Origin: CAZBLP01 sp964492825
GTDB lineage: Bacteria; DYJV01
Length of the DNA: 20,861 nt
Direction of reading: 5' to 3'
Assembly (NCBI GenBank): GCA_964492825.1
Contig: CAZBLP010000037.1
Location: forward strand, 1 to 20,861
The notes under the pieces were generated by a model, which was not told the DNA's origin, ran no database searches, and worked only from the letters and a program-made list of their open reading frames with translations. Positions 9,301 to 16,492 of the stretch are shown here, one piece after another. Position numbers and translations under genes: made by a program. The stretch's first letter is position 1; every line of letters begins with the position of its first letter.

Positions 9301-9731
9301 TACATTGATATTAATTCTCTATCAATTACTTCGCCTTTTTTGATTGTAATAATATTTTTCATTAATTCTTTTGGAGATATTAATTTTTTTAAAATAACAG
9401 AGAAAGGAACAATAAAAATTTTATCTTCTTCAAACAACAATTTATATGTTAAATTAATTAATTCTGAGATAATATCTTTATCTTTTAAAATAGAGCTGAA
9501 AGGAAAAAATTTCGGGATATTAAAGAAAAGGATGTTTTTATTGCATAAGAAATTTAAATCATTTTTTAGATGTATTCCTGTTTCTCTGTCAGGAACAAAG
9601 ATAATAGTATTTTTATTTTGATATTCTTTTAAAATTGATAAAAAAAAAGCAGCAGATGAGATATTGTAATTGGAAATTAGAAATTTTTTGTTTATATTTA
9701 AATTGTTAATGATTTCAATAAAATTTTCCAT
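6312..9731 (-). CDS. mfd: Transcription-repair coupling factor
   Basis: Mfd is an ATP-driven DNA translocase that removes RNA polymerase stalled at lesions and recruits UvrA. The 1139 residues are close to the 1148 of E. coli. The N-terminal part (about 15-340) is the degenerate UvrB-like module. FIVHIDHGIGKFKGLE at 481-496 opens the RNA polymerase-interacting domain. The superfamily 2 translocase has GDVGYGKTE (Walker A, 627-635), DEEH (728-731), TATPIPRT (754-761) and QLRGRIGRS (897-905), followed by RGAGNLFGEKQSG at 952-964, the translocation motif shared with RecG. The C-terminal TRCF domain occupies about 1000-1100. All motor motifs are intact. No clear Shine-Dalgarno lies before the ATG, yet the N-terminal alignment with the family supports this start. 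It heads a likely mfd, surA-like, manC operon. Confidence 0.97.
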   Translation of the reverse strand: MENFIEIINNLNINKKFLISNYNISSAAFFLSILKEYQNKNTIIFVPDRETGIHLKNDLNFLCNKNILFFNIPKFFPFSSILKDKDIISELINLTYKLLFEEDKIFIVPFSVILKKLISPKELMKNIITIKKGEVIDRELISMYLLEYGYENSYLINDKGDFSFRGDIFDIFVPIYEYPIRVTLWDDYVEEINFFDLETQKRDKKNILTEFSIIQNSLSLYSDKNIDNLSKTLCNSKKEKELAEKLCLKNFDINISMISHDNATIFNYLNKKNYITAFFDKNKIVRNFNDYIESLHEHFKNISDEGYTLFNFQDYFISNSIENKINSSEIIFSEIELNENNRTVINLDAEDNRALRKKIIFKKNNYFEPLFEFLNLADLQKFPVYFAFNDNLRMENLFNIIREKGFLANKSNEALTYLYLNRKKGIFFLNGFITEGFKSNFLKCILITEQDIFGQKKKISQIPKFVEHSIEKFSELKKDDFIVHIDHGIGKFKGLESLNIGNIRKEFILIEYLNNDKLYVPIDRLNFIQKYVGEDGYIPTLDKLGSDRWAKTKEKVKKSAQGIAKELLQLYAERKVLKGVSFKGNDDLIEEFSIKWEYEETEDQRKAIEDIFNDMEQEFPMDRLLCGDVGYGKTEVAIRAILKAVFNGYQVAFLVPTTILALQHYNTLKERFNDYPFNIEKISRFESKKEQQKILEKLKQGKIDIIIGTHRLLQKDIVFHNLGFLIIDEEHKFGVKHKEKIKLIKKNLDVLSMTATPIPRTLQMSFLGVKDLSVINIPPADRQSIETQIIKFNKNIIKNAILKELKRKGQVYFVHNRVKSIYAMAKFLKSLVPEADIAVAHGQMDKKNLEIIYKNFIERKYNILVCTTIIESGLDNPNVNTIFIHNADKFGISQLYQLRGRIGRSNIKAYAYFIISSPNLVTPVALKRLRILQKHSGLSQGFKLAMSDLEIRGAGNLFGEKQSGHILSIGFEYYMDILEQAINKLKGEIKEETIEPEINYNISAFIPENFIESEKERLYYYKKLSLIKDYKELDEIKEDIIDKFGNLPYEMENLFEIFRIKILLKKLNIEKMDLTEAGIVIIPGLKAKININKVIDLLLTDNDIKILSNEKLFFKLDANYSLKDKLNRLEIVLNRLAGK

Positions 9732-9782
9732 TCAAGATAAATAATCAACTAACCATAGATAAAAATTTAATAAAAAATATTC

Positions 9783-9821
9783 AAAAAATTTCCAAGCACT
9801 TAAGAATCAAAGTGCCTGGAA
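9783..9821 (-). terminator. Intrinsic terminator of metK
   Basis: On the plus strand TTCCA (9790-9794) and GCACTT (9796-9801) pair with AAGTGC (9810-9815) and TGGAA (9817-9821), giving an 11-bp stem with one A/C mismatch and an eight-base loop. On the minus strand the hairpin is followed by AT then a run of six T (complement of 9783-9788). It lies 42 bases beyond the metK stop and separates metK from mfd. A T-run also follows on the plus side (9826-9830), but no plus-strand gene ends here. Confidence 0.8.
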
Positions 9822-9863
9822 TATATTTTTAAGTGAATTTATAAATTAAATCTTAAAGCAAAT

Positions 9864-11024
9864 TTAAATTCCTGCTTTTTCCTTTAAAATATCAACCATA
9901 TCAGTTTTTTCCCAACTAAATTCAGGTAGTTCTCTTCCAAAGTGGCCGTATGCAGCAGTTTTTTTATAAATAGGCCTTAAAAGTTCCAATTTTTCTATAA
10001 TAGCTCTTGGTCTTAAATCGAAATTTTCAAAAACAAGATTTCTTATCTCTTCAGGTGGAATTTTACTTGTACCAAAGCTATTAATCATAACTGAAACGGG
10101 CTCTGCAACTCCAATGGCATATGCAAGCTGAACTTCAACTCTATCTGCAAGCCCTGCGGCAACAATATTTTTAGCAATATATCGTGCCATATATGATGCT
10201 GATCTGTCCACTTTTGATGGATCTTTACCTGAAAAAGCTCCACCTCCATGACTGCCAACACCGCCATAAGTATCAACAATAATTTTTCTGCCAGTTAAAC
10301 CGCAGTCACCCATAGGGCCTCCAACAACAAATCTGCCAGTAGGGTTAATGAAAAATTTTGTATTTTTATCTATCATATTTTCAGGTATGATTTTTTTTAT
10401 AATCTCTTCCATAACACCTTCCTGAATTACATCATATTTAACATCAGGTGTATGCTGGGTTGATATAACAACAGCGTCCACTCGTTTAGGAGTATGTCCG
10501 TCATATTCCACTGTAACTTGAGATTTTCCATCAGGCCTTAAAAAATCCAAGATTCCGGAATTTCTAACATAACTTAATCTTTTGGTTAATTTATGTGCTA
10601 AAAATATTGGTACAGGCATTAAAACTTCAGTTTCATTGCAAGCAAAACCAAACATTAGTCCCTGGTCACCAGCACCTTGATTAAGCCCCTCTTTATTAAC
10701 TCCCATTGCAATGTCAGGAGATTGTTTATCAATTGAAGTTATTACCGCACATGTTTGCCAGTCAAAGCCCATATTTGAATTGTTATAACCTATTTCTTTA
10801 ATGGTTTCCCTAACAACATTAGGCATATCCACATAACAGTCTGTGGTTATTTCACCTGCTATAAATGCTAATCCTGTTGTAACAAGAGTTTCACATGCAA
10901 CTCTGCAATTTTTATCCTGTGAAATAATAGAATCCAAAATTGCATCTGAAATTTGATCAGCAACTTTATCAGGATGGCCCTCTGTCACTGATTCAGATGT
11001 AAAAAGAAAATGTTGTGTTGACAT
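9864..11024 (-). CDS. metK: S-adenosylmethionine synthetase
   Basis: MetK makes S-adenosylmethionine from methionine and ATP, releasing phosphate and pyrophosphate; the active enzyme is normally a cytoplasmic tetramer. The 386-residue length is standard. Seen: SVTEGHPDKVADQISDAILD at 12-31 with His17, GAGDQGLMFGF at 117-127 (family signature 1), DGKSQVTVEY at 165-174 and GGGAFSGKD at 260-268 (family signature 2, phosphate-binding loop). The ATG is preceded by AAAGGGGG six bases upstream. Flanks of 120 bases (upstream) and a terminator (downstream) suggest its own transcript. I looked in the upstream gap for a SAM riboswitch and saw no convincing conserved core, so regulation is unknown. Confidence 0.98.
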   Translation of the reverse strand: MSTQHFLFTSESVTEGHPDKVADQISDAILDSIISQDKNCRVACETLVTTGLAFIAGEITTDCYVDMPNVVRETIKEIGYNNSNMGFDWQTCAVITSIDKQSPDIAMGVNKEGLNQGAGDQGLMFGFACNETEVLMPVPIFLAHKLTKRLSYVRNSGILDFLRPDGKSQVTVEYDGHTPKRVDAVVISTQHTPDVKYDVIQEGVMEEIIKKIIPENMIDKNTKFFINPTGRFVVGGPMGDCGLTGRKIIVDTYGGVGSHGGGAFSGKDPSKVDRSASYMARYIAKNIVAAGLADRVEVQLAYAIGVAEPVSVMINSFGTSKIPPEEIRNLVFENFDLRPRAIIEKLELLRPIYKKTAAYGHFGRELPEFSWEKTDMVDILKEKAGI

Positions 11025-11144
11025 AATATCCCCCTTTATTTAATTAAAAATTTAACAGTTAAAAATGAAATTAATTAATAACTATTACCTTATTCATTGT
11101 TTTTCACAAAAATAGCTGTTAATATAAAAGTAGAAAAAAATCAA
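11025..11144 (-). other. AT-rich intergenic region upstream of metK
   Basis: These 120 bases lie between the deacetylase stop and metK. They contain the metK ribosome binding site (AAAGGGGG on the minus strand) and presumably the metK promoter. A seven-base inverted pair (TAACAGT-like near 11052-11058 and AGCTGTTAA near 11114-11122) is too far apart to call a hairpin. No convincing -35/-10 pair or terminator for the upstream operon could be fixed by eye. Confidence 0.4.
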
Positions 11145-12059
11145 CTAATTAAAAAATTTTAAATAAAAATCTGCAAATTTTTTTCTGCTAAAAACATAAT
11201 CTCTTTTTAAAAAAGTTTTCTTATTAAAAGAAGCGCTAATTCTCGGTATTTCATCCCAGTTGTTAAATGATTGCTGTATTGTGCCTTTATTAGTTGTATA
11301 AAAGTATTTGAAGCCTGTTTTTTTGCCGATATTTATAGCAAATTTATCATACTCTCCCCATGGCCAGCAAAAATGCTGAGGTTTCTTACAGGTATGTTGT
11401 TGTAATAATTCCATTGATTTATTGAAATTTGCAAAGAGTCGGTTTTCTCGTTCAGTATCTGTTTCAAATCTGTCTTCATTGACAAGGTATTCTTTACCCT
11501 TAAAGATACTTGATGTTTTATAAATTTCATTACCTGAATATTTAAAATTTAGATATTTTAATTTTCTTAGGTTATTATTATTTTTATCTATTAATTTATT
11601 ATCAATAAAATGACTGAAATGAGTAAAACCGTGGGACTCAAAAGAAATTAAACCGCTTCTTAACATTACATTAACTTCTTCCCAAGTTAAAAATTCATCA
11701 GATTTTAATTTTTTAAAATCATACTGTCCAGGTTGCTGTAACTGCTCTAATGTTATTTTTTCATTGTAATAGTCGTTTAATGTTTTTCTTACACCTGTTT
11801 CTTTTAAATATGCAGTTGATAAAAAAATTGTAGCAGGAATATTATATTTGGAAAGTATGGGATAAGCGTAAACAAAATTATCAAAAAAACCGTCATCAAA
11901 GGTTATAATAACGCTTCCTGGTTTTAAATTTTCAATTTCATAAATAGATGCAATATTCTTATTTTTTTTCAAAAATTCCATTTGCCATGAGAAAATGTCT
12001 AAATTTCCAGGTAAAATTCTATGAAAAAAAAGAATATAGGAAGAATCGGTATTTAACAT
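11145..12059 (-). CDS. Polysaccharide deacetylase (NodB-like, carbohydrate esterase 4 family)
   Basis: A probable metal-dependent N-deacetylase acting on a GlcNAc-type surface sugar or glycan. Of 304 residues, the NodB region spans about 47-260. Motif 1 is TFDDGFFDN at 53-61, giving the catalytic base Asp55 and metal ligand Asp56. Motif 2 is SHGFTHFSH at 142-150, with metal ligands His143 and His147. CWPWGEYD at 231-238 corresponds to the third motif. FFHRI at 11-15 matches the YHRI-type N-terminal strand seen in many members. I see no signal peptide or membrane segment, so it may act in the cytoplasm on a lipid-linked intermediate. The gene starts four bases after the glycosyltransferase stop, has a weak ribosome binding site and is probably translationally coupled. 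The substrate cannot be read from sequence. Confidence 0.87.
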   Translation of the reverse strand: MLNTDSSYILFFHRILPGNLDIFSWQMEFLKKNKNIASIYEIENLKPGSVIITFDDGFFDNFVYAYPILSKYNIPATIFLSTAYLKETGVRKTLNDYYNEKITLEQLQQPGQYDFKKLKSDEFLTWEEVNVMLRSGLISFESHGFTHFSHFIDNKLIDKNNNNLRKLKYLNFKYSGNEIYKTSSIFKGKEYLVNEDRFETDTERENRLFANFNKSMELLQQHTCKKPQHFCWPWGEYDKFAINIGKKTGFKYFYTTNKGTIQQSFNNWDEIPRISASFNKKTFLKRDYVFSRKKFADFYLKFFN

Positions 12060-12063
12060 TTTT

Positions 12064-13143
12064 CTATTTACTGTTTTTCACTTTTTTGTAAAACTCTATT
12101 AATCTATCCACATATTTATCAAATGAGTAATTTTTTATTTTTTTTAAGCAGTTTTCTCTCATTGTAAATAAAAGTTCTCTGTTTCTAAATATACTTTTAA
12201 TTGCTTCTGTTAATCCTGTAAAATCTGTAGCATTTTCTATTATAATACCATCTTTGTAATTATCTATAATTTCCGCTGCTCCGTTTATTTTTGTAGTAAT
12301 AACAGGAACTCCGCATGCCATTGCTTCAAGGCATACATTGGCAAATGGGTCAAAATATGTAGGATGGAGAAGCAGGTCTGCATTCCTATAAATATTAATT
12401 AATTCATTTCCTTTTTTTTCACCTAAAAAAGTAATTTTTTGCTTAAAATTTTCAGGATACTTGGAAATAAAGTTATTAATATTATCATTTCCAACAACTG
12501 TTAAATTAAAATTATCAAAATTTTCCAAAACATACAGTATACTTTCCAATCCTTTTAATTTAAAATTATTTGCAACAAACAGAAATTTTAACTTTTTTTC
12601 ATTGTTTTTCACTTTATTTTTTGGATTAAAAGTATTTAAATCAACCGGATTATGAAAAACAACTATCCTTTCAGAGGGATAATTAAATTCATTAATTATT
12701 TTATCTTTAACAAAATTGGACACAGAAATAATATATTTTGTATTTGCAGGATTATATAATTTTTGCTCCAAAGCTATAATGGTTTTGTCGTAAAGACTTA
12801 GATTTTTTCTGCCTATTTTTTTTAGATAAAGCTTATGAAATCCACCACCTGCTCTGTAAATATCCTGTTTTATAATTTTTCCGCAACCTTGAACAATATC
12901 GAATTCTCTAAAGTTTTTTTTATAAACATTATATGCAAAAGTTAAAGTTTTTAATATTCTGTTACCAGGAACAGAGAAAATTTTTTTAATTTTGATTTTT
13001 TTATCAGGAGGTTCAATTTGAGATTTGGAGCAAAAAATTGTTACATTATGTCCTTTTGCAGCAAGGTATTTTGAAAGGTTGTAATTAAATCTTTCTGTGC
13101 CACCTGATGTTTGATATTTTCTAACTATTAGAGCAATATTCAT
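12064..13143 (-). CDS. GT4-family glycosyltransferase, WaaG-like
   Basis: A retaining GT-B glycosyltransferase, likely working on the cytoplasmic face of the inner membrane in LPS core or related glycan assembly. The N-terminal half has GGTERFNYNLSKYLAAKGH at 14-32, the acceptor-side loop. FHNPVDLNTFNP at 163-174 and FVANNFKLKG at 189-198 open the donor-binding half. PTYFDPFANVCLEAMACGVP at 261-280 is the conserved nucleotide-sugar motif. The central region (about 80-170: VQGCGK, then YRAGGGFHKLYLKK, LEQKLY and SNFVKDKI) resembles WaaG/RfaG LPS core glucosyltransferase in layout. The usual Ex7E motif here reads Dx7E (Asp265, Glu273). The start overlaps the rfaE2 3' end by 23 bases, which implies coupled translation. 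Donor and acceptor are inferred only. Confidence 0.88.
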   Translation of the reverse strand: MNIALIVRKYQTSGGTERFNYNLSKYLAAKGHNVTIFCSKSQIEPPDKKIKIKKIFSVPGNRILKTLTFAYNVYKKNFREFDIVQGCGKIIKQDIYRAGGGFHKLYLKKIGRKNLSLYDKTIIALEQKLYNPANTKYIISVSNFVKDKIINEFNYPSERIVVFHNPVDLNTFNPKNKVKNNEKKLKFLFVANNFKLKGLESILYVLENFDNFNLTVVGNDNINNFISKYPENFKQKITFLGEKKGNELINIYRNADLLLHPTYFDPFANVCLEAMACGVPVITTKINGAAEIIDNYKDGIIIENATDFTGLTEAIKSIFRNRELLFTMRENCLKKIKNYSFDKYVDRLIEFYKKVKNSK

Positions 13144-13621
13144 TAGAGTAATTTTTTAAAATTTTATCTATAATATTTGAAGTTGAATATCCTTCCAGTA
13201 AAGGAATGATTTTTACAATTCCTCCATATTTTTCAACAATATTTTTACCAACAATCTCTGAAATATTCCAATCTCCGCCTTTAACCAAAATGTCAGGTTT
13301 GACTAAATCAATAAGATTATATGGTGTATCTTCATTGAAAATTGTAAGAAAATCTACAAAATAAAAAGCTTCAAGGATTTTCAATCTGTTATTTTCACTG
13401 TTAATAGGCCTGAAAGCACCTTTAATTCTTTTTATGCTTGAATCGCTGTTTATTCCTATTACAAGAATATCACCGAGAGCTTTTGCTTTTTTTAAATAAT
13501 CAATATGTCCTGGATGTATTATATCAAAGCAGCCGTTTGTAAATACAATTTTATTATTTTTTTTCCTTAAACTGTCTAATTTTTTGTTAAGTTTTTTCCA
13601 GTCCAGAATAATTTTATTCAT
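13121..13621 (-). CDS. rfaE2: D-glycero-beta-D-manno-heptose 1-phosphate adenylyltransferase
   Basis: Transfers AMP from ATP to heptose-1-phosphate, giving ADP-heptose for the LPS inner core. The protein is the stand-alone nucleotidyltransferase half (166 residues) of what E. coli makes as bifunctional HldE; the kinase half is not in the window. TNGCFDIIHPGH at 28-39 carries the HxGH-type nucleotidyltransferase motif, GINSD is at 56-60, RPINSENNRLKIL at 71-83, VKPDILVKGGDW at 107-118, and YSTSNII near 145-151 is the substrate/AMP loop typical of this family. Its start overlaps the SPOR gene stop by eight bases and its end overlaps the glycosyltransferase by 23, so all three are probably one translational unit. 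Its presence is good evidence for heptose-containing LPS. Confidence 0.93.
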   Translation of the reverse strand: MNKIILDWKKLNKKLDSLRKKNNKIVFTNGCFDIIHPGHIDYLKKAKALGDILVIGINSDSSIKRIKGAFRPINSENNRLKILEAFYFVDFLTIFNEDTPYNLIDLVKPDILVKGGDWNISEIVGKNIVEKYGGIVKIIPLLEGYSTSNIIDKILKNYSNEYCSNS

Positions 13622-14300
13622 TACTTTCTTCTATTATTTTGTAGTGAACGGATTTATTGTCCAGAAATGATTTAATCTGATTTAATTTTTTTTCTGAGTT
13701 AACTAAAATAGATATTGAATAAATTTTCTTAGGAATTTTAACTTCCATATGTTTTATGTTGTAAATTTTATTTTGTTTTAAAAAAGCAATAAAACGATTG
13801 AATATTTTCTGTTTTGTAAAACATCCTACTTGGAGGTAATAACCTTTTTTAAACTTATATTTTAAGTAATCTTTTATCCGTATATTTCGAATTTTGGCTT
13901 CCATTTTTCTTAAATCGGATTTTTTTTGAAATGGTCCGATTAAAACTCTATTAAATAAAATTTTTTCCGTTTTATATGAAGTGTTAAAAGTTATATTATC
14001 TTGTTGCAAGCACAAAATAATTTTATTAAAACGATTTGGGAGTAAAATATTTTCAATGGTAATTTTGTAATTTTTTGTAATTTTTTTAGGTTTGATTAAA
14101 GTTTTATTATCATTATTATCTGAAAGTTTTTGCTCTTTTTTAGGAGAAAATTTGGGTTTTTCAGGTAACTTGATAATTTGAGATTTAGTAATAGGCGGCG
14201 CAATAGGTTTGTTGAATTTATTAAAGTAGTAGTAACCTATTGCACCGAGAATTGCAGCAACTATAATAATTTTTATAGAAATTTCAGTAGATTTTTTCAA
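13614..14300 (-). CDS. SPOR-domain membrane protein
   Basis: A 228-residue protein with a single N-terminal membrane segment (about 9-25, IKIIIVAAILGAIGYYY) and a Lys-rich linker (about 40-78), so the bulk should lie in the periplasm. Two SPOR-like stretches can be seen: NRVLIGPFQKKSDLRKMEAK at 117-136 resembles the second half of a SPOR repeat, and YYLQVGCFTKQKIFNRF at 154-170 the first half of the next, ending about 224. SPOR domains bind peptidoglycan stripped of stem peptides, often at the division septum. The start is TTG at 14298-14300, chosen because AAGGA five bases upstream is well placed and overlaps the EF-G stop. The fold assignment is fairly sure; a role in division or wall binding is inferred. 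Confidence 0.78.
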   Translation of the reverse strand: MKKSTEISIKIIIVAAILGAIGYYYFNKFNKPIAPPITKSQIIKLPEKPKFSPKKEQKLSDNNDNKTLIKPKKITKNYKITIENILLPNRFNKIILCLQQDNITFNTSYKTEKILFNRVLIGPFQKKSDLRKMEAKIRNIRIKDYLKYKFKKGYYLQVGCFTKQKIFNRFIAFLKQNKIYNIKHMEVKIPKKIYSISILVNSEKKLNQIKSFLDNKSVHYKIIEESNE

Positions 14301-14309
14301 GTTATTCCT

Positions 14310-16397
14310 TTACTCTTCTGATGCTTTTTGCTTTTCTTCAACAATTTTTTCAGTTAGAAAAGGTGGAACTTTTTCATAATGAGAAAATCTCATTGTAAAC
14401 ATTCCTCTTCCACCTGTAAGCGATCTAAGATCAGGAGCATATTCCAGGACCTCAGACATAGGAACTTTGGCTTTTATTAGTTGGTTGCTGTGAGCTTGCG
14501 GCTCAACTCCGACAACTTTCCCTCTTCTACTGTTTAAATCTCCAATAACATCGCCCATAACGTCATCAGGCACAACAACTTCTATATCCATAATAGGCTC
14601 TAATAAAACCATACCAGCGTCTTTGGCTGCTTTTTTAAATGCCATTGAGCCTGCAATTTTAAAAGCCATTTCAGAAGAATCAACAGAGTGATGAGAACCA
14701 TCAAATAAAGTAACTTTAACATCAACCACAGGATATCCTGCAAGAACTCCTTCTGTCATTGCTTCATATACACCTTTTTCTACAGCTGGGATGTATTGTT
14801 TTGGTATTACACCACCAACAATTTTATCCACAAATTCAAAACCTTTACCTGTTTCCAGTGGCTCAATTTCTATCCAAACATCACCATATTGTCCTCTTCC
14901 ACCAGATTGTTTTTTATATTTACCCTGAACCTTAACTTTTTTGGTAATAGTTTCCCTGTATGGAACCTTGGGAGTTTTTAGCTCAACATCAACGCCAAAT
15001 TTTCTTTTAAGTTTTTCCACAATAACTTCAATATGAACCTGTCCCATACCTGAAACGAGTAATTCCTTTGTTTGAGGATCCCTGCTAATGTGTAATGAAG
15101 GATCTTCTTCCATGAGTCTCTGTAAAGCTGCTGAAACTTTTTCTTCATCACCTTTTGATTTGGGGACAATTGAATATGAGATAACCGGTTCAGAGGGTTT
15201 AAACCATTCTATTACAACAGGAGAAGAAGTATCGCACAGAATATCACCAGTTAAAGTTTCTTTCAGTTTTGTGACAGCAACTATATCACCAGTAACTGCT
15301 GAAGTAATGGGAACCAATTTTTTGCCAATAACTTTATATAATTGTCCCAATCTTTCTTTGGTATCTTTAGTGGAATTAAGAACTGTCTCATCTGAATTCA
15401 CTTTACCTGAAAAAACCCTGAAAATTGTAATCTTGCCAGTATAAGGGTCTGAAATTGTTTTAAAGACAATGCCTGTAAAGGGAGCGTTTATATCAGGATT
15501 TAAAAAGACTTCTTTATTTTCTTTTTTGTCAAAACCTTCCAAACTTGCTTTTTGTAAAGGATTTGGCATAATAGATACAATATAGTCCAATAACTTATGA
15601 ATTCCAATATTTTTTGTGGCAGAGCCGCACAATACAGGTACGAATTTTCTTGTAAGAGTTCCTTCTTTTAATGCGTTTACCAATTCTTCTAAGGTTATTT
15701 CCTCACCACCGAGATATTTTTCAAGTAGATTGTCGTCAACCTCAACTATATTTTCAATCATTTTTTCTTTTAATTCAGGAAGTTGATCTATATATTCGTC
15801 AGGAATATCAGTTTTTTTGAATTTACCAGAAGCGTCTTCTTCAAAAATATAGGCTTTTTCTTCTAATAGGTCGATAACTCCTTTAAAACTTTCCTCTATC
15901 CCAATAGGAATTTGCAGAAGCAATGGTTTTACTTTTAGAATGTTTTCAATATCTCCTATGGCTCTTTCAAAATTGGCACGTTCTCTATCCATTTTATTAA
16001 TAAAAATAATACGAGGCATCTGATACTCTTCAGCATAATTCCAAACTGTCTCTGTTTGCACTTTTACACCAGAAACAGCAGAGATAATAACGAGTGCACC
16101 ACCACAGGCTTTCATACAAACTTTTGTATCTTCCATAAAGTTTGCATACCCTGGAGTGTCAACTATATTTATTAGGTGTTTGCTCCAATCAAGGTAAGCT
16201 ATTGAAGATGATAAGGTTATTTTCCTTTTGATTTCTTCAGGGTCATAGTCAAGAACAGAATTGCCGGCATCAACACTACACAGTCTGTCAGTAACCTTGC
16301 CATTGTATAACATTGATTCGCAAAGAGAAGTTTTTCCTGCTCCACCATGAGCAACAACTGCTATATTTCTTATTTTGTCAACATCATAAGTTCCCAT
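14310..16397 (-). CDS. fusA: Elongation factor G paralogue (EF-G-2 type)
   Basis: A ribosome-binding translational GTPase with full EF-G architecture (695 residues). G1 is AHGGAGKTS at 16-24, G3 DTPGYANF at 80-87, G4 NKMD at 134-137. Domains II-V follow; the domain IV tip motif DGSHHSVDSSEMAFKIA is intact. Two marks separate it from ordinary EF-G: the P-loop reads HGGAGKTS rather than HIDAGKTT, and G3 has Tyr84 where canonical EF-G has the catalytic His (DTPGH). As I recall, Thermus EF-G-2 also has Tyr there, so I place this in that subfamily, with the main EF-G presumably elsewhere. An upstream TTG at 16415 would add six residues, but those codons contain the ribosome binding site; ATG at 16397 is the likely start. 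It leads the envelope operon. Confidence 0.93.
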   Translation of the reverse strand: MGTYDVDKIRNIAVVAHGGAGKTSLCESMLYNGKVTDRLCSVDAGNSVLDYDPEEIKRKITLSSSIAYLDWSKHLINIVDTPGYANFMEDTKVCMKACGGALVIISAVSGVKVQTETVWNYAEEYQMPRIIFINKMDRERANFERAIGDIENILKVKPLLLQIPIGIEESFKGVIDLLEEKAYIFEEDASGKFKKTDIPDEYIDQLPELKEKMIENIVEVDDNLLEKYLGGEEITLEELVNALKEGTLTRKFVPVLCGSATKNIGIHKLLDYIVSIMPNPLQKASLEGFDKKENKEVFLNPDINAPFTGIVFKTISDPYTGKITIFRVFSGKVNSDETVLNSTKDTKERLGQLYKVIGKKLVPITSAVTGDIVAVTKLKETLTGDILCDTSSPVVIEWFKPSEPVISYSIVPKSKGDEEKVSAALQRLMEEDPSLHISRDPQTKELLVSGMGQVHIEVIVEKLKRKFGVDVELKTPKVPYRETITKKVKVQGKYKKQSGGRGQYGDVWIEIEPLETGKGFEFVDKIVGGVIPKQYIPAVEKGVYEAMTEGVLAGYPVVDVKVTLFDGSHHSVDSSEMAFKIAGSMAFKKAAKDAGMVLLEPIMDIEVVVPDDVMGDVIGDLNSRRGKVVGVEPQAHSNQLIKAKVPMSEVLEYAPDLRSLTGGRGMFTMRFSHYEKVPPFLTEKIVEEKQKASEE

Positions 16398-16402
16398 AAA
16401 CA

Positions 16403-16410
16403 CCTCTCCT
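16403..16410 (-). promoter_or_regulatory. Ribosome binding site fixing the EF-G start
   Basis: AGGAGAGG on the minus strand ends five bases before ATG at 16397. The longer open frame from TTG at 16415 would read through this site as codons and has no ribosome binding site of its own, so the shorter protein is preferred. Confidence 0.8.
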
Positions 16411-16426
16411 TTCAAAAATTTTTTTT

Positions 16427-16456
16427 ACTTTACACTTTTTTTTATTATTATGTCAA
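16427..16456 (-). promoter_or_regulatory. Sigma-70-like promoter for the EF-G/envelope operon
   Basis: On the minus strand a perfect -35 TTGACA (complement of 16451-16456) is followed after 18 bases by TAAAGT (complement of 16427-16432), matching four of six -10 consensus bases. Transcription would begin near 16420, about 23 bases before the EF-G ATG, leaving room for the AGGAGAGG site. It is the best promoter visible in the window and has no competing gene over it. Confidence 0.65.
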
Positions 16457-16492
16457 GAAAAGTTTAATTTTGCAAAGATTTTGTTGAAAAAA

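Noticed and set aside
9756..9784. Possible mfd promoter on the minus strand, TTGAAT, 17 bases, TATCTA
   Set aside because: The spacing is right, but the -10 matches only three of six consensus bases and the -35 overlaps the T-run of the metK terminator; in such AT-rich DNA this is expected by chance.
11025..11144. SAM riboswitch or other leader element upstream of metK
   Set aside because: The 120 bases are almost all A/T with no conserved SAM-I or SAM-II style core and no paired helices of useful strength.
16398..16415. N-terminal extension of the EF-G paralogue from TTG at 16415
   Set aside because: The six extra codons contain the AGGAGAGG ribosome binding site for ATG at 16397, and family alignment starts at the later Met.
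16398..16492. Terminator for the adenylate cyclase gene
   Set aside because: The gap contains T-runs on the minus strand but no stable stem before them; only the EF-G promoter is supported.
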